From Polaromonas sp. (lineage in GTDB: Bacteria > Pseudomonadota > Gammaproteobacteria > Burkholderiales > Burkholderiaceae_C): a DNA stretch of 64,000 nt. The stretch is from assembly GCF_030680935.1 (NCBI RefSeq), contig NZ_JAUXUP010000038.1, forward strand, positions 90,649 through 154,648. Direction: 5' to 3'. The position numbers and the translations under genes were made by a program. Shown here piece after piece: positions 39,323 to 49,143 of the stretch (position 1 is the first letter of the stretch; each line of letters opens with the position of its first letter). Under the pieces are notes generated by a model. That model did no database searches, was not told the DNA's origin, and saw only the letters and a list, made by a program, of their open reading frames with translations.

Positions 39323-41384
39323 TACGCATGCCCGGGGTGGCGCCCGGCCAGGGCTCCAGCACAAAGATGCCAGGTGCGGCTTTTTCGTCGGCATGGCTGG
39401 CGGCCAGCACCATGCCTTCGCTGAGACCAAACTTCATCTTGCGCGGCGCGAGGTTGGCGACCATGACCGTGTGTTTGCCGATCAGTTGCTCTGGTTTGTA
39501 GGCGCTGGCAATGCCGCTGAAGACGTTGCGTGTTTTGCCCTCACCGACGTCCAGCGTCAGGCGCAGCAACTTGGTTGAGCCTTCCACGGCTTCGCAATTG
39601 ACGATGAGCGCAATGCGCAGATCGATCTTGCTGAAGTCGTCGATGGGGATGCTGGGGGCGATGGCTTCGCCGCCGGGCGCTATGCTTTCAATAGCTGCTT
39701 TGGCAGGCGTGGAAAGGGCTGGAGGCTCAAACAATGCATCGAGTTGCTCTGGAGTTACCCGCTGCATGAGGTGTTGGTAGTCGCCAATTTGGTGACCCAC
39801 AGGAAGCGCAACAGCTGCATTCTCAAAATTCAACGGAGCGCATTGCAGAAATTTTTCAACTGCCGCGGCAACGCCGGGCATCACAGGTTTGAGGCAGGCC
39901 GACATGACCCGGAACATTTGAAGCGCCTCGGAGCTCTTTTCCGCAGCCAGTTCAATCTTTCCTTCTTTGACCAACTTCCAGGGTGCGGCGGCGTCAAAAC
40001 GCGAATTCACGTTGTCCGCAAAGGCCATCACTTCCCGCAAGGCTTTGCCGTACTCGCGCTGTTCCAGATATTCACGCACCTGCTTCAGAAGGTCTGTGGA
40101 ACTGATGTGTGACTGCTCGGGCGAAGCCACAAACTTCCCGTCCGGTAAAAATTTGGCAGCGCGGCTTGCAATGTTCACATACTTGCCAATCAAGTCGCTG
40201 TTCACCCGCGCCATGAAGTCATCGGCGTTGAAATCAATGTCTTCATTCTTCGCATTGAGCTTGGCCGCCAGGTAGTAACGCAGCCACTCCGGGTTCATGC
40301 CCAGACTCAGGTACTTGAGCGGGTCCAGGCCGGTGCCGCGGCTTTTGCTCATCTTCTCGCCGTTGTTGACCGTCAGAAAACCATGCACAAAGATGTTGTC
40401 CGGTGTCTTGCGGCCACTGAAGTGCAGCATGGCCGGCCAGAACAGGGTGTGGAAGGTGACGATGTCCTTGCCGATGAAGTGGTACTGCTCCAGCGCCGGG
40501 TCGGCCATGTAGTCGTCGTAGCTTTCACCACGCTTGTCGAGCAGGTTTTTCAGTGACGCGAGGTAACCGACCGGCGCGTCCAGCCACACATAAAAGTACT
40601 TGCCAGGCGCATCGGGGATCTCGATGCCGAAGTAGGGCGCATCGCGGCTGATGTCCCAGTCGCCCAGGCCTTCGCTTTGGCTGCCATCGGGATTGGTTCG
40701 AACGCTGAACCACTCCTTGACCTTGTTGGCTACCTCGGGCTGAAGCTTGCCGTCCTGCGTCCACTTCTCCAGAAAGTCCACACAGCGCTGGTCAGACAGC
40801 TTGAAGAAAAAGTGTTCTGAATTTTTGAGAACAGGGGTTGCGCCCGACAAGGCTGAATAGGGGTTGATCAAATCTGTAGGTGCATACACAGCACCGCAGT
40901 TTTCGCAGTTGTCGCCATACTGGTCTTTGGTTCCGCACTTGGGGCAGGTGCCCTTGATGTAGCGGTCCGGCAAAAACATGTTTTTTTCGGCATCAAAAAA
41001 CTGCTCAATCGTTTTGGTCTCAATCAGCGAGCCATCCGCGTTGTCGCGCAAGTCGCGGTAGATCTGCTGCGCCAGCGCGTGGTTCTCCGGCGCGTCGGTC
41101 GAATGCCAGTTGTCAAAACTGATGTGAAAGCCGTCCAGATAGGGCTTGCGGCCGGCGGCGATGTCGGCCACAAACTGCTGCGGCGTCTTGCCAGCCTTTT
41201 CGGCGGCAATCATGATGGGCGCGCCATGCGCGTCATCGGCGCCGACAAAGTTCACCGCATGGCCCTGCATGCGCTGGAAACGCACCCAGATGTCGGCCTG
41301 GATGTACTCCATGATGTGGCCGATGTGAAAGTTGCCGTTGGCGTAGGGCAGGGCGGTGGTGACAAAAAGGCGGCGCTGGGACAT
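39315..41384 (-). CDS. metG: Methionyl-tRNA synthetase MetG
   Basis: Charges tRNA-Met with methionine (689 aa, dimeric form). The HIGH motif is at residues 20-23 (GNFHIGHI), a zinc site [17 protein letters not shown] near 146, KMSKS near 343-347 and a C-terminal tRNA-binding (EMAP/Trbp111) domain from about 585 ([11 protein letters not shown]). A family A repeat encodes part of the linker before that domain (residues about 552-570). Confidence 0.96.
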   Translation of the reverse strand: MSQRRLFVTTALPYANGNFHIGHIMEYIQADIWVRFQRMQGHAVNFVGADDAHGAPIMIAAEKAGKTPQQFVADIAAGRKPYLDGFHISFDNWHSTDAPENHALAQQIYRDLRDNADGSLIETKTIEQFFDAEKNMFLPDRYIKGTCPKCGTKDQYGDNCENCGAVYAPTDLINPYSALSGATPVLKNSEHFFFKLSDQRCVDFLEKWTQDGKLQPEVANKVKEWFSVRTNPDGSQSEGLGDWDISRDAPYFGIEIPDAPGKYFYVWLDAPVGYLASLKNLLDKRGESYDDYMADPALEQYHFIGKDIVTFHTLFWPAMLHFSGRKTPDNIFVHGFLTVNNGEKMSKSRGTGLDPLKYLSLGMNPEWLRYYLAAKLNAKNEDIDFNADDFMARVNSDLIGKYVNIASRAAKFLPDGKFVASPEQSHISSTDLLKQVREYLEQREYGKALREVMAFADNVNSRFDAAAPWKLVKEGKIELAAEKSSEALQMFRVMSACLKPVMPGVAAAVEKFLQCAPLNFENAAVALPVGHQIGDYQHLMQRVTPEQLDALFEPPALSTPAKAAIESIAPGGEAIAPSIPIDDFSKIDLRIALIVNCEAVEGSTKLLRLTLDVGEGKTRNVFSGIASAYKPEQLIGKHTVMVANLAPRKMKFGLSEGMVLAASHADEKAAPGIFVLEPWPGATPGMRIR
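39677..39729 (-). repeat. Palindromic repeat, family A copy 6 (in metG)
   Basis: On the minus strand: GAGCCTCCAGCCCTTTCC, GCAGCTATTGAAAGCATAGCGC. It is in frame within the flexible linker of methionyl-tRNA synthetase (residues about [14 protein letters not shown]), a place where extra residues are likely to be tolerated. Confidence 0.7.
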
Positions 41385-41550
41385 AAGGATGCTTTGTGGC
41401 TTTGGAGGCTAACCGGCGATTTTAAGTCGGGCGGGCGCAAACGGCGGCCGCAAGCCCCCGCAGTTCACCGGTTTGGCCTGCGGCGTTAGACTTGACTGCA
41501 ATTGCGGCGACACCGGCCACCTTGTCAGAATCAATCGGAGACTTTTCCCC

Positions 41551-42642
41551 ATGGCAGTAGAACAACAGGCACTCCTGAACGCACTTCAAGGCGTGCTGGA
41601 CCCCAACACCGGCAAGGATTTTGTCAGCACCAAGGCGCTGAAAAACCTGCAGGTCAGCGGTGACGATGTGGCTTTCGACGTGGAACTCGGCTACCCGGCC
41701 AAGAGCCAGCTCGCCGGCATCCGCAAGCTGTTGATCAACGCCACCAAGGGCGTGACTGGTGTGGGCAATGTATCGGTCAACGTGGGTTTCAAGATTGCCA
41801 GCCACAGCGTGCAGCGTGGCGTGCAGTTGCTGCCCAACGTCAAAAATATTGTCGCTGTGGCCTCTGGCAAGGGCGGCGTGGGCAAAAGCACCACCGCTGT
41901 CAACCTGGCGCTGGCGCTGGCCGCCGAGGGCGCCAGTGTGGGCCTGCTCGACGCCGACATTTACGGCCCCAGCCAGCCGATGATGATGGGTATCGAGGGC
42001 CGGCCCGAGAGCGTTGACGGCAAAAACATGGAGCCGATGGAGAACTACGGCATCCAGGTGATGTCGATTGGTTTTCTGGTGGCGCAGGACGAAGCCATGA
42101 TCTGGCGCGGCCCGATGGCCACCCAGGCGCTGGAGCAGTTGCTGCGCCAGACCAACTGGCGCGACCTGGACTACCTGATTGTGGACATGCCGCCCGGCAC
42201 CGGCGATATCCAGCTCACGCTGAGTCAGCGTGTTCCCATGACCGGTGCGGTGATTGTCACCACGCCGCAGGACATCGCGCTGCTCGATGCCAAAAAAGGC
42301 ATCAAGATGTTTGAAAAAGTCGGTGTGCCCATTCTCGGCATCGTCGAAAACATGGCGGTGCACATTTGCAGCAAGTGCGGCCATAGCGAACACATTTTTG
42401 GCGAAGACGGCGGCAAGAAGATGGCGGCCGACTACAACATGGCCTACCTGGGAGCGCTGCCGCTGGACATGCAAATCCGCCTGCAGGCCGACAACGGACG
42501 GCCCACCGTGGTGGCCGACCCGGATGGCGAGGTGGCCGGTATTTACAAGGCCGTCGCGCGCCAGGTGGCCATCACCATCGCCGCCAAGGCCAAGGACTTT
42601 TCCGCGAAATTTCCGACCATCAAGATATCCAAGGACACCTGA
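41551..42642 (+). CDS. apbC: Iron-sulfur cluster carrier ApbC (Mrp/NBP35 family)
   Basis: P-loop ATPase (363 aa) that carries Fe-S clusters to apoproteins. A DUF59-like N-terminal region (1-80) precedes the deviant Walker A GKGGVGKST (106-114); the cluster-binding CxxC is HICSKCGHSE near residue 272. Start 41551 is supported by GGAG upstream. It is divergent from metG and precedes the LysR and formate dehydrogenase genes, whose products need many clusters. Confidence 0.92.
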   Translation: MAVEQQALLNALQGVLDPNTGKDFVSTKALKNLQVSGDDVAFDVELGYPAKSQLAGIRKLLINATKGVTGVGNVSVNVGFKIASHSVQRGVQLLPNVKNIVAVASGKGGVGKSTTAVNLALALAAEGASVGLLDADIYGPSQPMMMGIEGRPESVDGKNMEPMENYGIQVMSIGFLVAQDEAMIWRGPMATQALEQLLRQTNWRDLDYLIVDMPPGTGDIQLTLSQRVPMTGAVIVTTPQDIALLDAKKGIKMFEKVGVPILGIVENMAVHICSKCGHSEHIFGEDGGKKMAADYNMAYLGALPLDMQIRLQADNGRPTVVADPDGEVAGIYKAVARQVAITIAAKAKDFSAKFPTIKISKDT

Positions 42643-42661
42643 TGCGTGTTGGCGCCCACCC

Positions 42662-43627
42662 ATGAACATGCTGGCGGCGCTGCGTTACCTGGTCGCCCTG
42701 AGTGAGCACAGGCACTATGCGCGCGCCGCGCAGTCCTGCCACATCACCCAGCCGGCGCTGTCCAACGCCTTGCGTGCGCTGGAAAAAGAGTTTGGCATAA
42801 GCATCGTCAAGCGTGGCCGCACCTATGCCGGCCTGACGCCCGAGGGAGAGCAGGTACTGGCCACAGCGCAGCGCATGTTGCACGAGCATGAACTGCTGCA
42901 ACAGGAACTGCGCAGCAGCGCCAGCCAGCCGCAGGGCACGCTGCAACTCGGTGTGGTGCCTACGGCTGTACCAATAGCCACCCATTTTGCGGCGCAACTG
43001 CGCCAGCACCACCCCGGTATTTCGCCTGTGTTGCGCTCACTCAGCTCGCAGGAGATCGAGCTGGGCCTGGAAAACCTCTCGCTCGATCTGGGCCTGGGTT
43101 TTGCTGAACGCCTGAACCTGCGCAGCCAGCGTTTCGAGTTGCTGCCGCAATACACCGAGCACTACTTTCTGGTACGCCGCGCGGCTGACACGACCCGCAC
43201 CCAACTGCATCTGGGCCTGCCCATGGCCTGGCGCGATGCGGCGCAGTTGCCGCTGTGCCTGCTGACGCCCGATATGCACAACCGCAGCATTGTGGACAGA
43301 GCCTTTGCGGGGCTGGGCCTGCAGGTCACGCCGGTGATGCAGACCAACTCGATTCTCGCGCTGGCGCTGAGTGTGGTCGCCGGTGATGTTTGCAGCATCC
43401 TGCCCGGCGCGCTGGTCGGCGCCGTGCGCAGTTATGCCGAGCTGGAGGCCCTGCCTTTGGTGGGGCCTGAACTGACAACGGCCGTGGGCTTTTTCAGCCT
43501 CAGCAAGGCCAGCCCCTCGCGCGCCTTGCAAGCCGCCCTGGTGCTGGCGCAGGACAGCGCCTGGCTGCGCCACGCCGCCCGGCACAGCGGCGCATTGCAT
43601 TCAGCGCCTGAATCAGCGCATACATGA
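42662..43627 (+). CDS. LysR-family regulator, probable formate dehydrogenase regulator
   Basis: LysR-type regulator (321 aa): an N-terminal winged helix (AALRYLVALSEHRHYARAAQ, QPALSNALRALEKEFGI) and a periplasmic-binding-like effector domain from about residue 90. It begins 19 bp after apbC and ends 41 bp before the formate dehydrogenase beta gene on the same strand, which suggests it controls that operon. The effector (formate or another) is not visible. Confidence 0.82.
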   Translation: MNMLAALRYLVALSEHRHYARAAQSCHITQPALSNALRALEKEFGISIVKRGRTYAGLTPEGEQVLATAQRMLHEHELLQQELRSSASQPQGTLQLGVVPTAVPIATHFAAQLRQHHPGISPVLRSLSSQEIELGLENLSLDLGLGFAERLNLRSQRFELLPQYTEHYFLVRRAADTTRTQLHLGLPMAWRDAAQLPLCLLTPDMHNRSIVDRAFAGLGLQVTPVMQTNSILALALSVVAGDVCSILPGALVGAVRSYAELEALPLVGPELTTAVGFFSLSKASPSRALQAALVLAQDSAWLRHAARHSGALHSAPESAHT

Positions 43628-43668
43628 TTTCTATTTGACGCGGGCAGCGCCAGCGGCGACAGTGCGGC

Positions 43669-45483
43669 ATGCCTGCCCTTGCTGCTCCCCTTGACGCCGT
43701 CCCCACTGTGGCCATTGCCACGCTGGACGACATGCGCGCGACAATTCGTCGCAAAAGCAGGCTCAAGGGCCGCCAGGCGGATGAGGCGTCTCTGGCCGAC
43801 GTGCGGGCGTTGATCGGCGAGCGGCCCGAGGGCGGACACCGGCGCGACCTGCTGATTGAGCACCTGCACCAGCTCAACGACGCCTGGCGCGGCCTGCATG
43901 AGCGACATCTGGTGGCACTCGCCAAAGAGATGAATATCCCGATGGCCGAGGTGTACGAGGTCGCCAGTTTTTACCACCACTTCGAGATCCTGCGCGGTGA
44001 TGCCCATGCACCTGGGCTGACGGTGCGCGTGTGCGACGGGCTGGCCTGCGAGCTGGCGGGCGCGCAGGACTTGCTGGCGCGTTTGCCGGCGCTGCTGGGC
44101 AGTGCGGATGTGCGGGTGGTGGCCGCACCCTGCCTGGGTCGCTGCGAGCAGGCGCCGGCAGCGCTGGTGCATCAGCAAGCTGTGCCCTTTGCCACCGCCG
44201 AACGCCTGGTCTTGATGATAAAAAGGCTTCCAGCCCATACCGCTCAAGCGCAAGCAGCTATAAATTTCATAGCGTCTGATTACGCTGAAAAAAGTGTGCC
44301 GGGCTCCGCGTGCGAGGTAAGCGGGGTGCTGCCAGCCTTTACCGACTACGCCACCTACCGCGCCCATGGCGGCTACGGCCTGGCCGCAGCCGTGGTCAAC
44401 GGGGAGGAAGATGCTGAGACGGTGCTGGAGGCGATGGAAAACTCGGGCCTGCGCGGTCTGGGTGGTGCGGGGTTTCCGGCGGGCCGCAAATGGCGCATCG
44501 TCCAGGGCCAGCCCGGACCTCGCCTGATGACGGTCAACATTGACGAAGGCGAGCCTGGCACCTTCAAGGACCGGACCTGGCTGGAGCGCGACCCGCATCG
44601 CTTTCTGGAAGGCGTGCTGATTGCGGCGCAGGTCGTCGGCACCGAGGCCTGCTACATCTACCTGCGTGACGAGTACCACGATTGCCGCGTGATGTTGCAG
44701 GCCGAGCTGGCCAAACTGCGGGCCGACCCACCGTGCCCGCTGCCGCTGATTGAGCTGCGGCGCGGCGCGGGCGCCTACATCTGCGGCGAAGAGTCGGCCA
44801 TGATCGAAAGCCTGGAAGGCAAGCGCGGTGAACCGCGCCTGCGGCCACCCTACATCGCCGAGCTGGGTCTTTTTGGCAGGCCCACGCTGGCGCACAATTT
44901 TGAAACCCTGTACTGGGTGCGTGACATCGTTGAAAAAGGCCCGCAATGGTTCAGCGGCTTTGGCCGAAACGGTCGCAAGGGACTGCGCAGTTTCAGCGTC
45001 AGCGGGCGCGTGCGCTTGCCTGGCGTCAAGCTGGCGCCCGCCGGCATCACCTTGCAGGAGCTGGTGGATGAATATTGCGGCGGCATGGCGGAAGGCCACA
45101 CGCTGTATGCCTACTTGCCGGGCGGCGCATCGGGCGGTATTTTTCCGGCCAGCCACGCCAATCTGCCGCTGGACTTTGACACCTTGCAGCCGCACGGCGG
45201 CTTCATTGGTTCGGCGGCGGTGATCGTGCTGGGCCACCATGACAGGGCGCGTGACGCAGCCCTGAACATGATGCGGTTTTTTGCGCACGAAAGCTGCGGC
45301 CAGTGCACACCTTGCCGTGTCGGCACCGTCAAAGCTGCCAGACTGATGGAAGCGGCGGTGTGGGACAACAGAACGCTGGAAGACCTCAATGTGGTGATGA
45401 CCGATGCGTCGATCTGCGGCCTGGGCCAGGCGGCGCCGAACCCGGTGCGCTGTGTGCAGAAGTATTTCCCCCATGAGATTTAG
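43669..45483 (+). CDS. fdsB: NAD-linked formate dehydrogenase beta subunit (NuoE-NuoF fusion, FDH1-type)
   Basis: Flavin subunit (604 aa) that passes electrons from the alpha subunit to NAD+. The N-terminal half is NuoE-like with 2Fe-2S cysteines in CDGLAC and PCLGRC (about residues 122-158). The second half is NuoF-like: GLGGAGFPAGRKW (about 265-277) for FMN/NADH, NIDEGEPGTFKDR, CGEESAMIESLEGKRGEPR and the 4Fe-4S CGQCTPCRVG near 544. The FdsG-FdsB pair of Cupriavidus is separate; the fused form matches FDH1B of methylotrophs. An in-frame repeat (44221-44280) lies between the two halves. Confidence 0.88.
   Translation: MPALAAPLDAVPTVAIATLDDMRATIRRKSRLKGRQADEASLADVRALIGERPEGGHRRDLLIEHLHQLNDAWRGLHERHLVALAKEMNIPMAEVYEVASFYHHFEILRGDAHAPGLTVRVCDGLACELAGAQDLLARLPALLGSADVRVVAAPCLGRCEQAPAALVHQQAVPFATAERLVLMIKRLPAHTAQAQAAINFIASDYAEKSVPGSACEVSGVLPAFTDYATYRAHGGYGLAAAVVNGEEDAETVLEAMENSGLRGLGGAGFPAGRKWRIVQGQPGPRLMTVNIDEGEPGTFKDRTWLERDPHRFLEGVLIAAQVVGTEACYIYLRDEYHDCRVMLQAELAKLRADPPCPLPLIELRRGAGAYICGEESAMIESLEGKRGEPRLRPPYIAELGLFGRPTLAHNFETLYWVRDIVEKGPQWFSGFGRNGRKGLRSFSVSGRVRLPGVKLAPAGITLQELVDEYCGGMAEGHTLYAYLPGGASGGIFPASHANLPLDFDTLQPHGGFIGSAAVIVLGHHDRARDAALNMMRFFAHESCGQCTPCRVGTVKAARLMEAAVWDNRTLEDLNVVMTDASICGLGQAAPNPVRCVQKYFPHEI
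44221..44280 (+). repeat. Palindromic repeat, family A copy 7 (in the fdsB-like gene)
   Basis: CTTCCAGCCCATACCG, AAGCGCAAGCAGCTATAAAT and TTCATAGCG. It is in frame and codes for the interdomain linker segment LPAHTAQAQAAINFIAS between the NuoE- and NuoF-like halves. Confidence 0.78.
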
Positions 45484-45562
45484 CTCCCCCCCGAAGCGGC
45501 CTGCGGCCGCCTCCCCCTCAAGGGGGCGCCACCAGCGGCCCGGCGAAGCCGGTTCCGCGGTG
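45484..45562. repeat. GC-rich dispersed repeat, family B copy 3 (at the start of the alpha gene)
   Basis: Ends GGCCCGGCGAAGCCGGTTCCGCGG like the copy at 3583, and has CCCCCCGAAG and CCCTCAAGGGGGC runs. It lies between the beta stop and the first conserved residues of the alpha subunit, so it either separates them or encodes a non-native N-terminus. Confidence 0.7.
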
Positions 45563-47491
45563 GCCACTGGCACGGTCAGCTTCGCGCTGAATGGTCGCGT
45601 TGCGCAGGCTTATGAAGGCGAGACCATCCTCCAGGCTGCGCGGCGCCACGGCGTGGATATTCCGCACCTTTGCTACAAGGACGGTTACCGGCCCGACGGC
45701 AATTGCCGCGCCTGTGTGGTCGAAGTCAAGGGAGAACGCACACTGGCACCCAGCTGCTGCCGCGTGGTGACTGCGGGGATGGACGTTCAGGCCAGCAGTG
45801 AGCGCGCCCTGAAGAGCCAGAAGATGGTGCTGGAGATGCTGCTGTCGGACATGCCGGACACTGGCTACAAATGGAGTGATCAGGACGAGTCGCTGCAGCA
45901 TGGTGAACTCAGCGAATGGGCCGACCGCATGGATGTGACGGTTCGGCCTGCGCTGAAGGCCTTGCGCCGCGAGCAACCGACCGCCGATATCTCGCACCCC
46001 GCCATGGCGGTCAATCTGGACGCCTGCATCCAGTGCAAGCGTTGTGTGACCGCTTGCCGCGACGAGCAGGTCAACGATGTGATCGGCTACGCCATGCGCG
46101 GGGCGCACAGCAAAATTGTGTTTGATCTGGACGACGCCATGGGGGGCAGCAGCTGTGTGGCCTGCGGTGAATGTGTGCAGGCCTGCCCGACAGGCGCCTT
46201 GATGCCGAAAACACTGATGGGCTCGCAGGTGGTGGACAAAAAGGTGGACTCGGTCTGCCCCTTCTGCGGCGTCGGTTGCCTGGTGAGCTACAAGGTCAAG
46301 GACAACCGGATCGTCGGGGTGGACGGGCGCGACGGCCCGGCCAACCAGTCGCGCCTGTGTGTCAAGGGTCGTTTTGGTTTTGACTATGCGCACAGTGCGC
46401 AGCGCCTGACCGTACCCCTGATCCGCAAGGCGGAGGTAGCCAAAGACCCTGCTGCCTTGCAAACACTTAACCGCAACTCCGCCGACTGGTCGCAGGTGTT
46501 TCGTGAAGCCAGCTGGGACGAGGCGCTGGCCCTGGCGGCCGGCGGACTCAAGGGCTTGCGCGACACACATGGCAACAAGGCACTGGCGGGTTTCGGATCG
46601 GCCAAGGGCAGCAACGAAGAAGCCTATTTGTTCCAGAAGCTGGTGCGTACCGGTTTTGGCTCGAACAATGTGGACCATTGCACCCGCCTGTGCCATGCAT
46701 CCAGCGTTGCGGCGCTGCTCGAAGGAGTGGGTTCTGGCGCGGTGAGCAACCAGGTCAATGACGTGGCGCATTCAGACCTGATTTTTGTCATCGGTTCCAA
46801 CCCTTCGGCCAATCACCCGGTAGCAGCGACCTGGATGAAAAATGCGGCCAAAAACGGCGCAAAAATTGTACTGGCCGACCCGCGCATCACCGACATCGGC
46901 AAACACGCCTGGCGCACCCTGCAGTTCAAGGCCGACACCGACGTGGCCATGCTCAATGCGCTGATTTACACCGTGATTGATGAAAACCTGGTGGACCGGG
47001 ACTTCATCGAGAAGCGCGTCAGCAACTACGAAGCGCTCAAGGAAAACGTCAAGGCCTACAGCCCCGAGGCCATGGCGCCGATTTGCGGTATCCCGGCACC
47101 CCTCTTGCGCGAGGTCGCGCGAGCCTTCGCTACGGCCAAAGCCGCGATGATCCTGTGGGGTATGGGCATCAGCCAGCATGTGCACGGCACCGACAACGCG
47201 CGTTGTCTGATTGCCCTGAGTGCCGTGACCGGGCAGATCGGCAAGCCGGGGTCCGGCCTGCATCCACTGCGTGGTCAGAACAATGTGCAGGGCGCCAGCG
47301 ACGCAGGCCTGATCCCGATGATGTTTCCCAACTACCAGCGCGTCGACAACCCGGACGCGCACCGCTGGTTTGAAGACTTTTGGGGAAGCAGGCTGGACGA
47401 GCAACCCGGCTACACCGTGGTGGAGATCATGCAAAAGGCGCTGGCGCCCGAGAGCGACCCGAACAACGTGCTCGTCATGAACATCATGGGC

Positions 47492-47494
47492 TAG
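47492..47494 (+). other. In-frame TAG interrupting the alpha subunit of formate dehydrogenase
   Basis: The reading frame gives ...ATG GGC TAG AAC CCG GCC ATG AGC GAC..., i.e. MG*NPAMSD; the family has MGENPAMSD, so a single G-to-T change of GAG explains it. TAG also ends the genes at 6446, 11560 and 45483, so it is a normal stop here. Confidence 0.85.
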
Positions 47495-47503
47495 AACCCG
47501 GCC

Positions 47504-48493
47504 ATGAGCGACCCCGACCTGAACCACGCGCGCCATGCGCTGGCCAGTTTGCAGCATCTGGTGGTGCAGGACATTTTCATGACCGAAACCGCCTGGCTGG
47601 CCGATGTGGTCTTGCCAGCCACCGCCTGGCCGGAAAAAACCGGCACTGTCAGTAACACCGACCGCATGGTGCAACTGGGCAGGCAGGCGATCGATCCGCC
47701 AGGACTGGCCAAAGCTGATTTGTGGATCATCCAGCAGATGGCACAGCGTGTTGGCCCCCACGCGCCGCACTTCGTGTCGTCGCTGCCCCCCGAGGGGGCC
47801 TCCCCCGCCTTGGGGCGGCCCGGCGGCGGGGGCATGGGCCTGAACTGGAGCTATGCAGGCGATCATGATGGCGTGGCGGCGGTGTACGAAGAAATGCGGC
47901 AGGCCATGCACACGGCCATTTCCGGCATCAGCTGGGAGCGTTTGCAGCGCGAGTCCAGCGTGACCTACCCCTGCCTGAGCGAAGACGACCCCGGGGCGCC
48001 CACCGTGTTCATCGATCATTTCGCGACCAGCGATGGGCGTGTGCATCTGGTGCCCGCCGAAATCATCCCGGCCAACGAGCGACCCGATGCCGACTACCCG
48101 TTTGTGCTGATCACCGGGCGCCAGCTGGAGCACTGGCACACCGGCAGCATGACGCGGCGCGCTGCGGTGCTGGATGCGATTGAGCCTATGGCCACGGCAT
48201 CTCTCTGCGGCGCGGACATGCTGGCTTTGGGACTGGTACCGGGCGACGTGGTGACGGTGCAGTCACGGCGCGGGTCGGTCGCCCTGCACGTGCGGCGTGA
48301 TGATGGCACGCCCTCCGGTGCCGTGTTCATCCCGTTTGCCTATCACGAGGCTGCGGCCAATCTGATGACCAATGCGGCGCTGGACCCGTTCGGCAAAATT
48401 CCCGAGTTCAAATATTGCGCGGTGGCCATTCGTGCGGGAGGCGAAGCCGCTGCGTTGGTGGGCTATGGCGCCAGTGCTTCCCATGACCTTTAA
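47504..48493 (+). pseudogene. fdsA: Formate dehydrogenase alpha subunit, C-terminal part after the amber codon
   Basis: Remaining 329 aa of the alpha subunit in the same frame: HLVVQDIFMTETAWLADVVLPATAWPEKTGT and, near the end, the molybdopterin dinucleotide-binding fold (FVLITGRQLEHWHTGSMTRRA). An ATG lies 9 bp after the stop, so reinitiation could produce it as a separate piece. A family B-like repeat is inserted in frame (47753-47832, translated as SSLPPEGASPALGRPGGGG). Together both parts span 1007 codons, similar to intact FDH1-type alpha subunits. Confidence 0.8.
47753..47832. repeat. GC-rich dispersed repeat, family B copy 4 (in frame in the alpha gene)
   Basis: GCCCCCACGC, TCGCTGCCCCCCGAGGGGG and GGGGCGGCCCGGCGGCGGG match the first half of copy 1 and lack its last block. 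The in-frame translation is low-complexity Pro/Gly, inside an otherwise conserved domain. Confidence 0.65.
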
Positions 48494-48555
48494 GCGGGTA
48501 GGCGGCAAAAGAGTCGTGCCCAAAAGACGCGTGACGGTCGCCGTACACTGCAGAT

Positions 48556-49143
48556 ATGTCTGAATTTGCCTTGCAGTCTCCCGGTGCGGATGAGACCCTT
48601 CGCCGCCCTTGCGTTTCGGTGGCGGTCGTCATGCGGCGCGAGCGCATTGACAACCGCTGGCAACCTTGGCGCTGGTCGCTCGCCGACATCGTGCCGCACG
48701 AGGACAGCTTTGGCACGCAGCCGCGCCTGCTGCTCAAGGACGATCAGGAAGAGCGCTGGCTGCACCCCGGCTTCAAGGTCGAGCTGTTCACCGACGATGC
48801 CGAAGGTTATTACCTCAACGTCAGCACGCCTCAGCCCTGTTTCTGGGTGGTCTGGCGCATGGAGGAAGAGGCGCTGCTGGCCAACGAGCCGGTCCCCGTG
48901 CCCCAGACCGTGACCCTGAGTTACCACGACGCAGGTCGCTGGCTGGACGCGCAGGAAACCGTCGAGCAGGTCCCAGCCCCGCGCGATGTGGTCGAGTGGA
49001 TGCAGGCTTTTGTCGATGCGCACTATGTGCTGGAGGCCAAACGCCGACAGCGCCCGCAAAGCTTCAAACCGCTACAGGACCGTTTTGGCAACCCGGCCCG
49101 GGTGAGCACCGACAAAAAGATGGGTGGAGGCGGCCATGGCTGA
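48556..49143 (+). CDS. DUF3305 domain protein (formate dehydrogenase cluster)
   Basis: 195-aa protein of the DUF3305 family, almost always encoded with formate dehydrogenase genes: SVAVVMRRERIDNRWQPWRW, YYLNVSTPQPCFWVVWRM and PQTVTLSYHDAGRWLDAQE are typical segments. Function is unknown, presumably maturation or assembly. It is the first gene of the second, FDH3-type cluster and overlaps the next gene by 8 bp. Confidence 0.85.
   Translation: MSEFALQSPGADETLRRPCVSVAVVMRRERIDNRWQPWRWSLADIVPHEDSFGTQPRLLLKDDQEERWLHPGFKVELFTDDAEGYYLNVSTPQPCFWVVWRMEEEALLANEPVPVPQTVTLSYHDAGRWLDAQETVEQVPAPRDVVEWMQAFVDAHYVLEAKRRQRPQSFKPLQDRFGNPARVSTDKKMGGGGHG

Larger units (their letters stand above)
45473..47494 (+). 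pseudogene. fdsA: Formate dehydrogenase alpha subunit, N-terminal part, ended by an in-frame amber codon
   Basis: First two-thirds (673 aa) of a molybdenum/tungsten formate dehydrogenase alpha subunit. Visible: a 2Fe-2S region (CYKDGYRPDGNCRACVVEVKG), two 4Fe-4S motifs (CIQCKRCVTACRDE, CVACGECVQACPTGAL), the cofactor-proximal cluster CPFCGVGC, and the catalytic cysteine in CTRLCHASS near residue 407. The frame stops at TAG (47492-47494) exactly where relatives have Glu in MGENPAMSDPD, then continues in frame. The start is unclear: ATG 45473 lies before a repeat, GTG 45560 just after it. Confidence 0.83.

Noticed and set aside
43432..45573. A 713-codon open frame on the minus strand across LysR and formate dehydrogenase beta genes
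   Set aside because: It covers two clearly conserved plus-strand genes, matches no family and is His/Arg/Gln-rich, i.e. an antisense shadow.
47492..47494. Pyrrolysine or other recoding of the amber codon in the formate dehydrogenase alpha gene
   Set aside because: TAG is used as an ordinary stop by several genes in the window, and the expected residue is glutamate at a site reachable by one base change; no pyrrolysine genes are visible.
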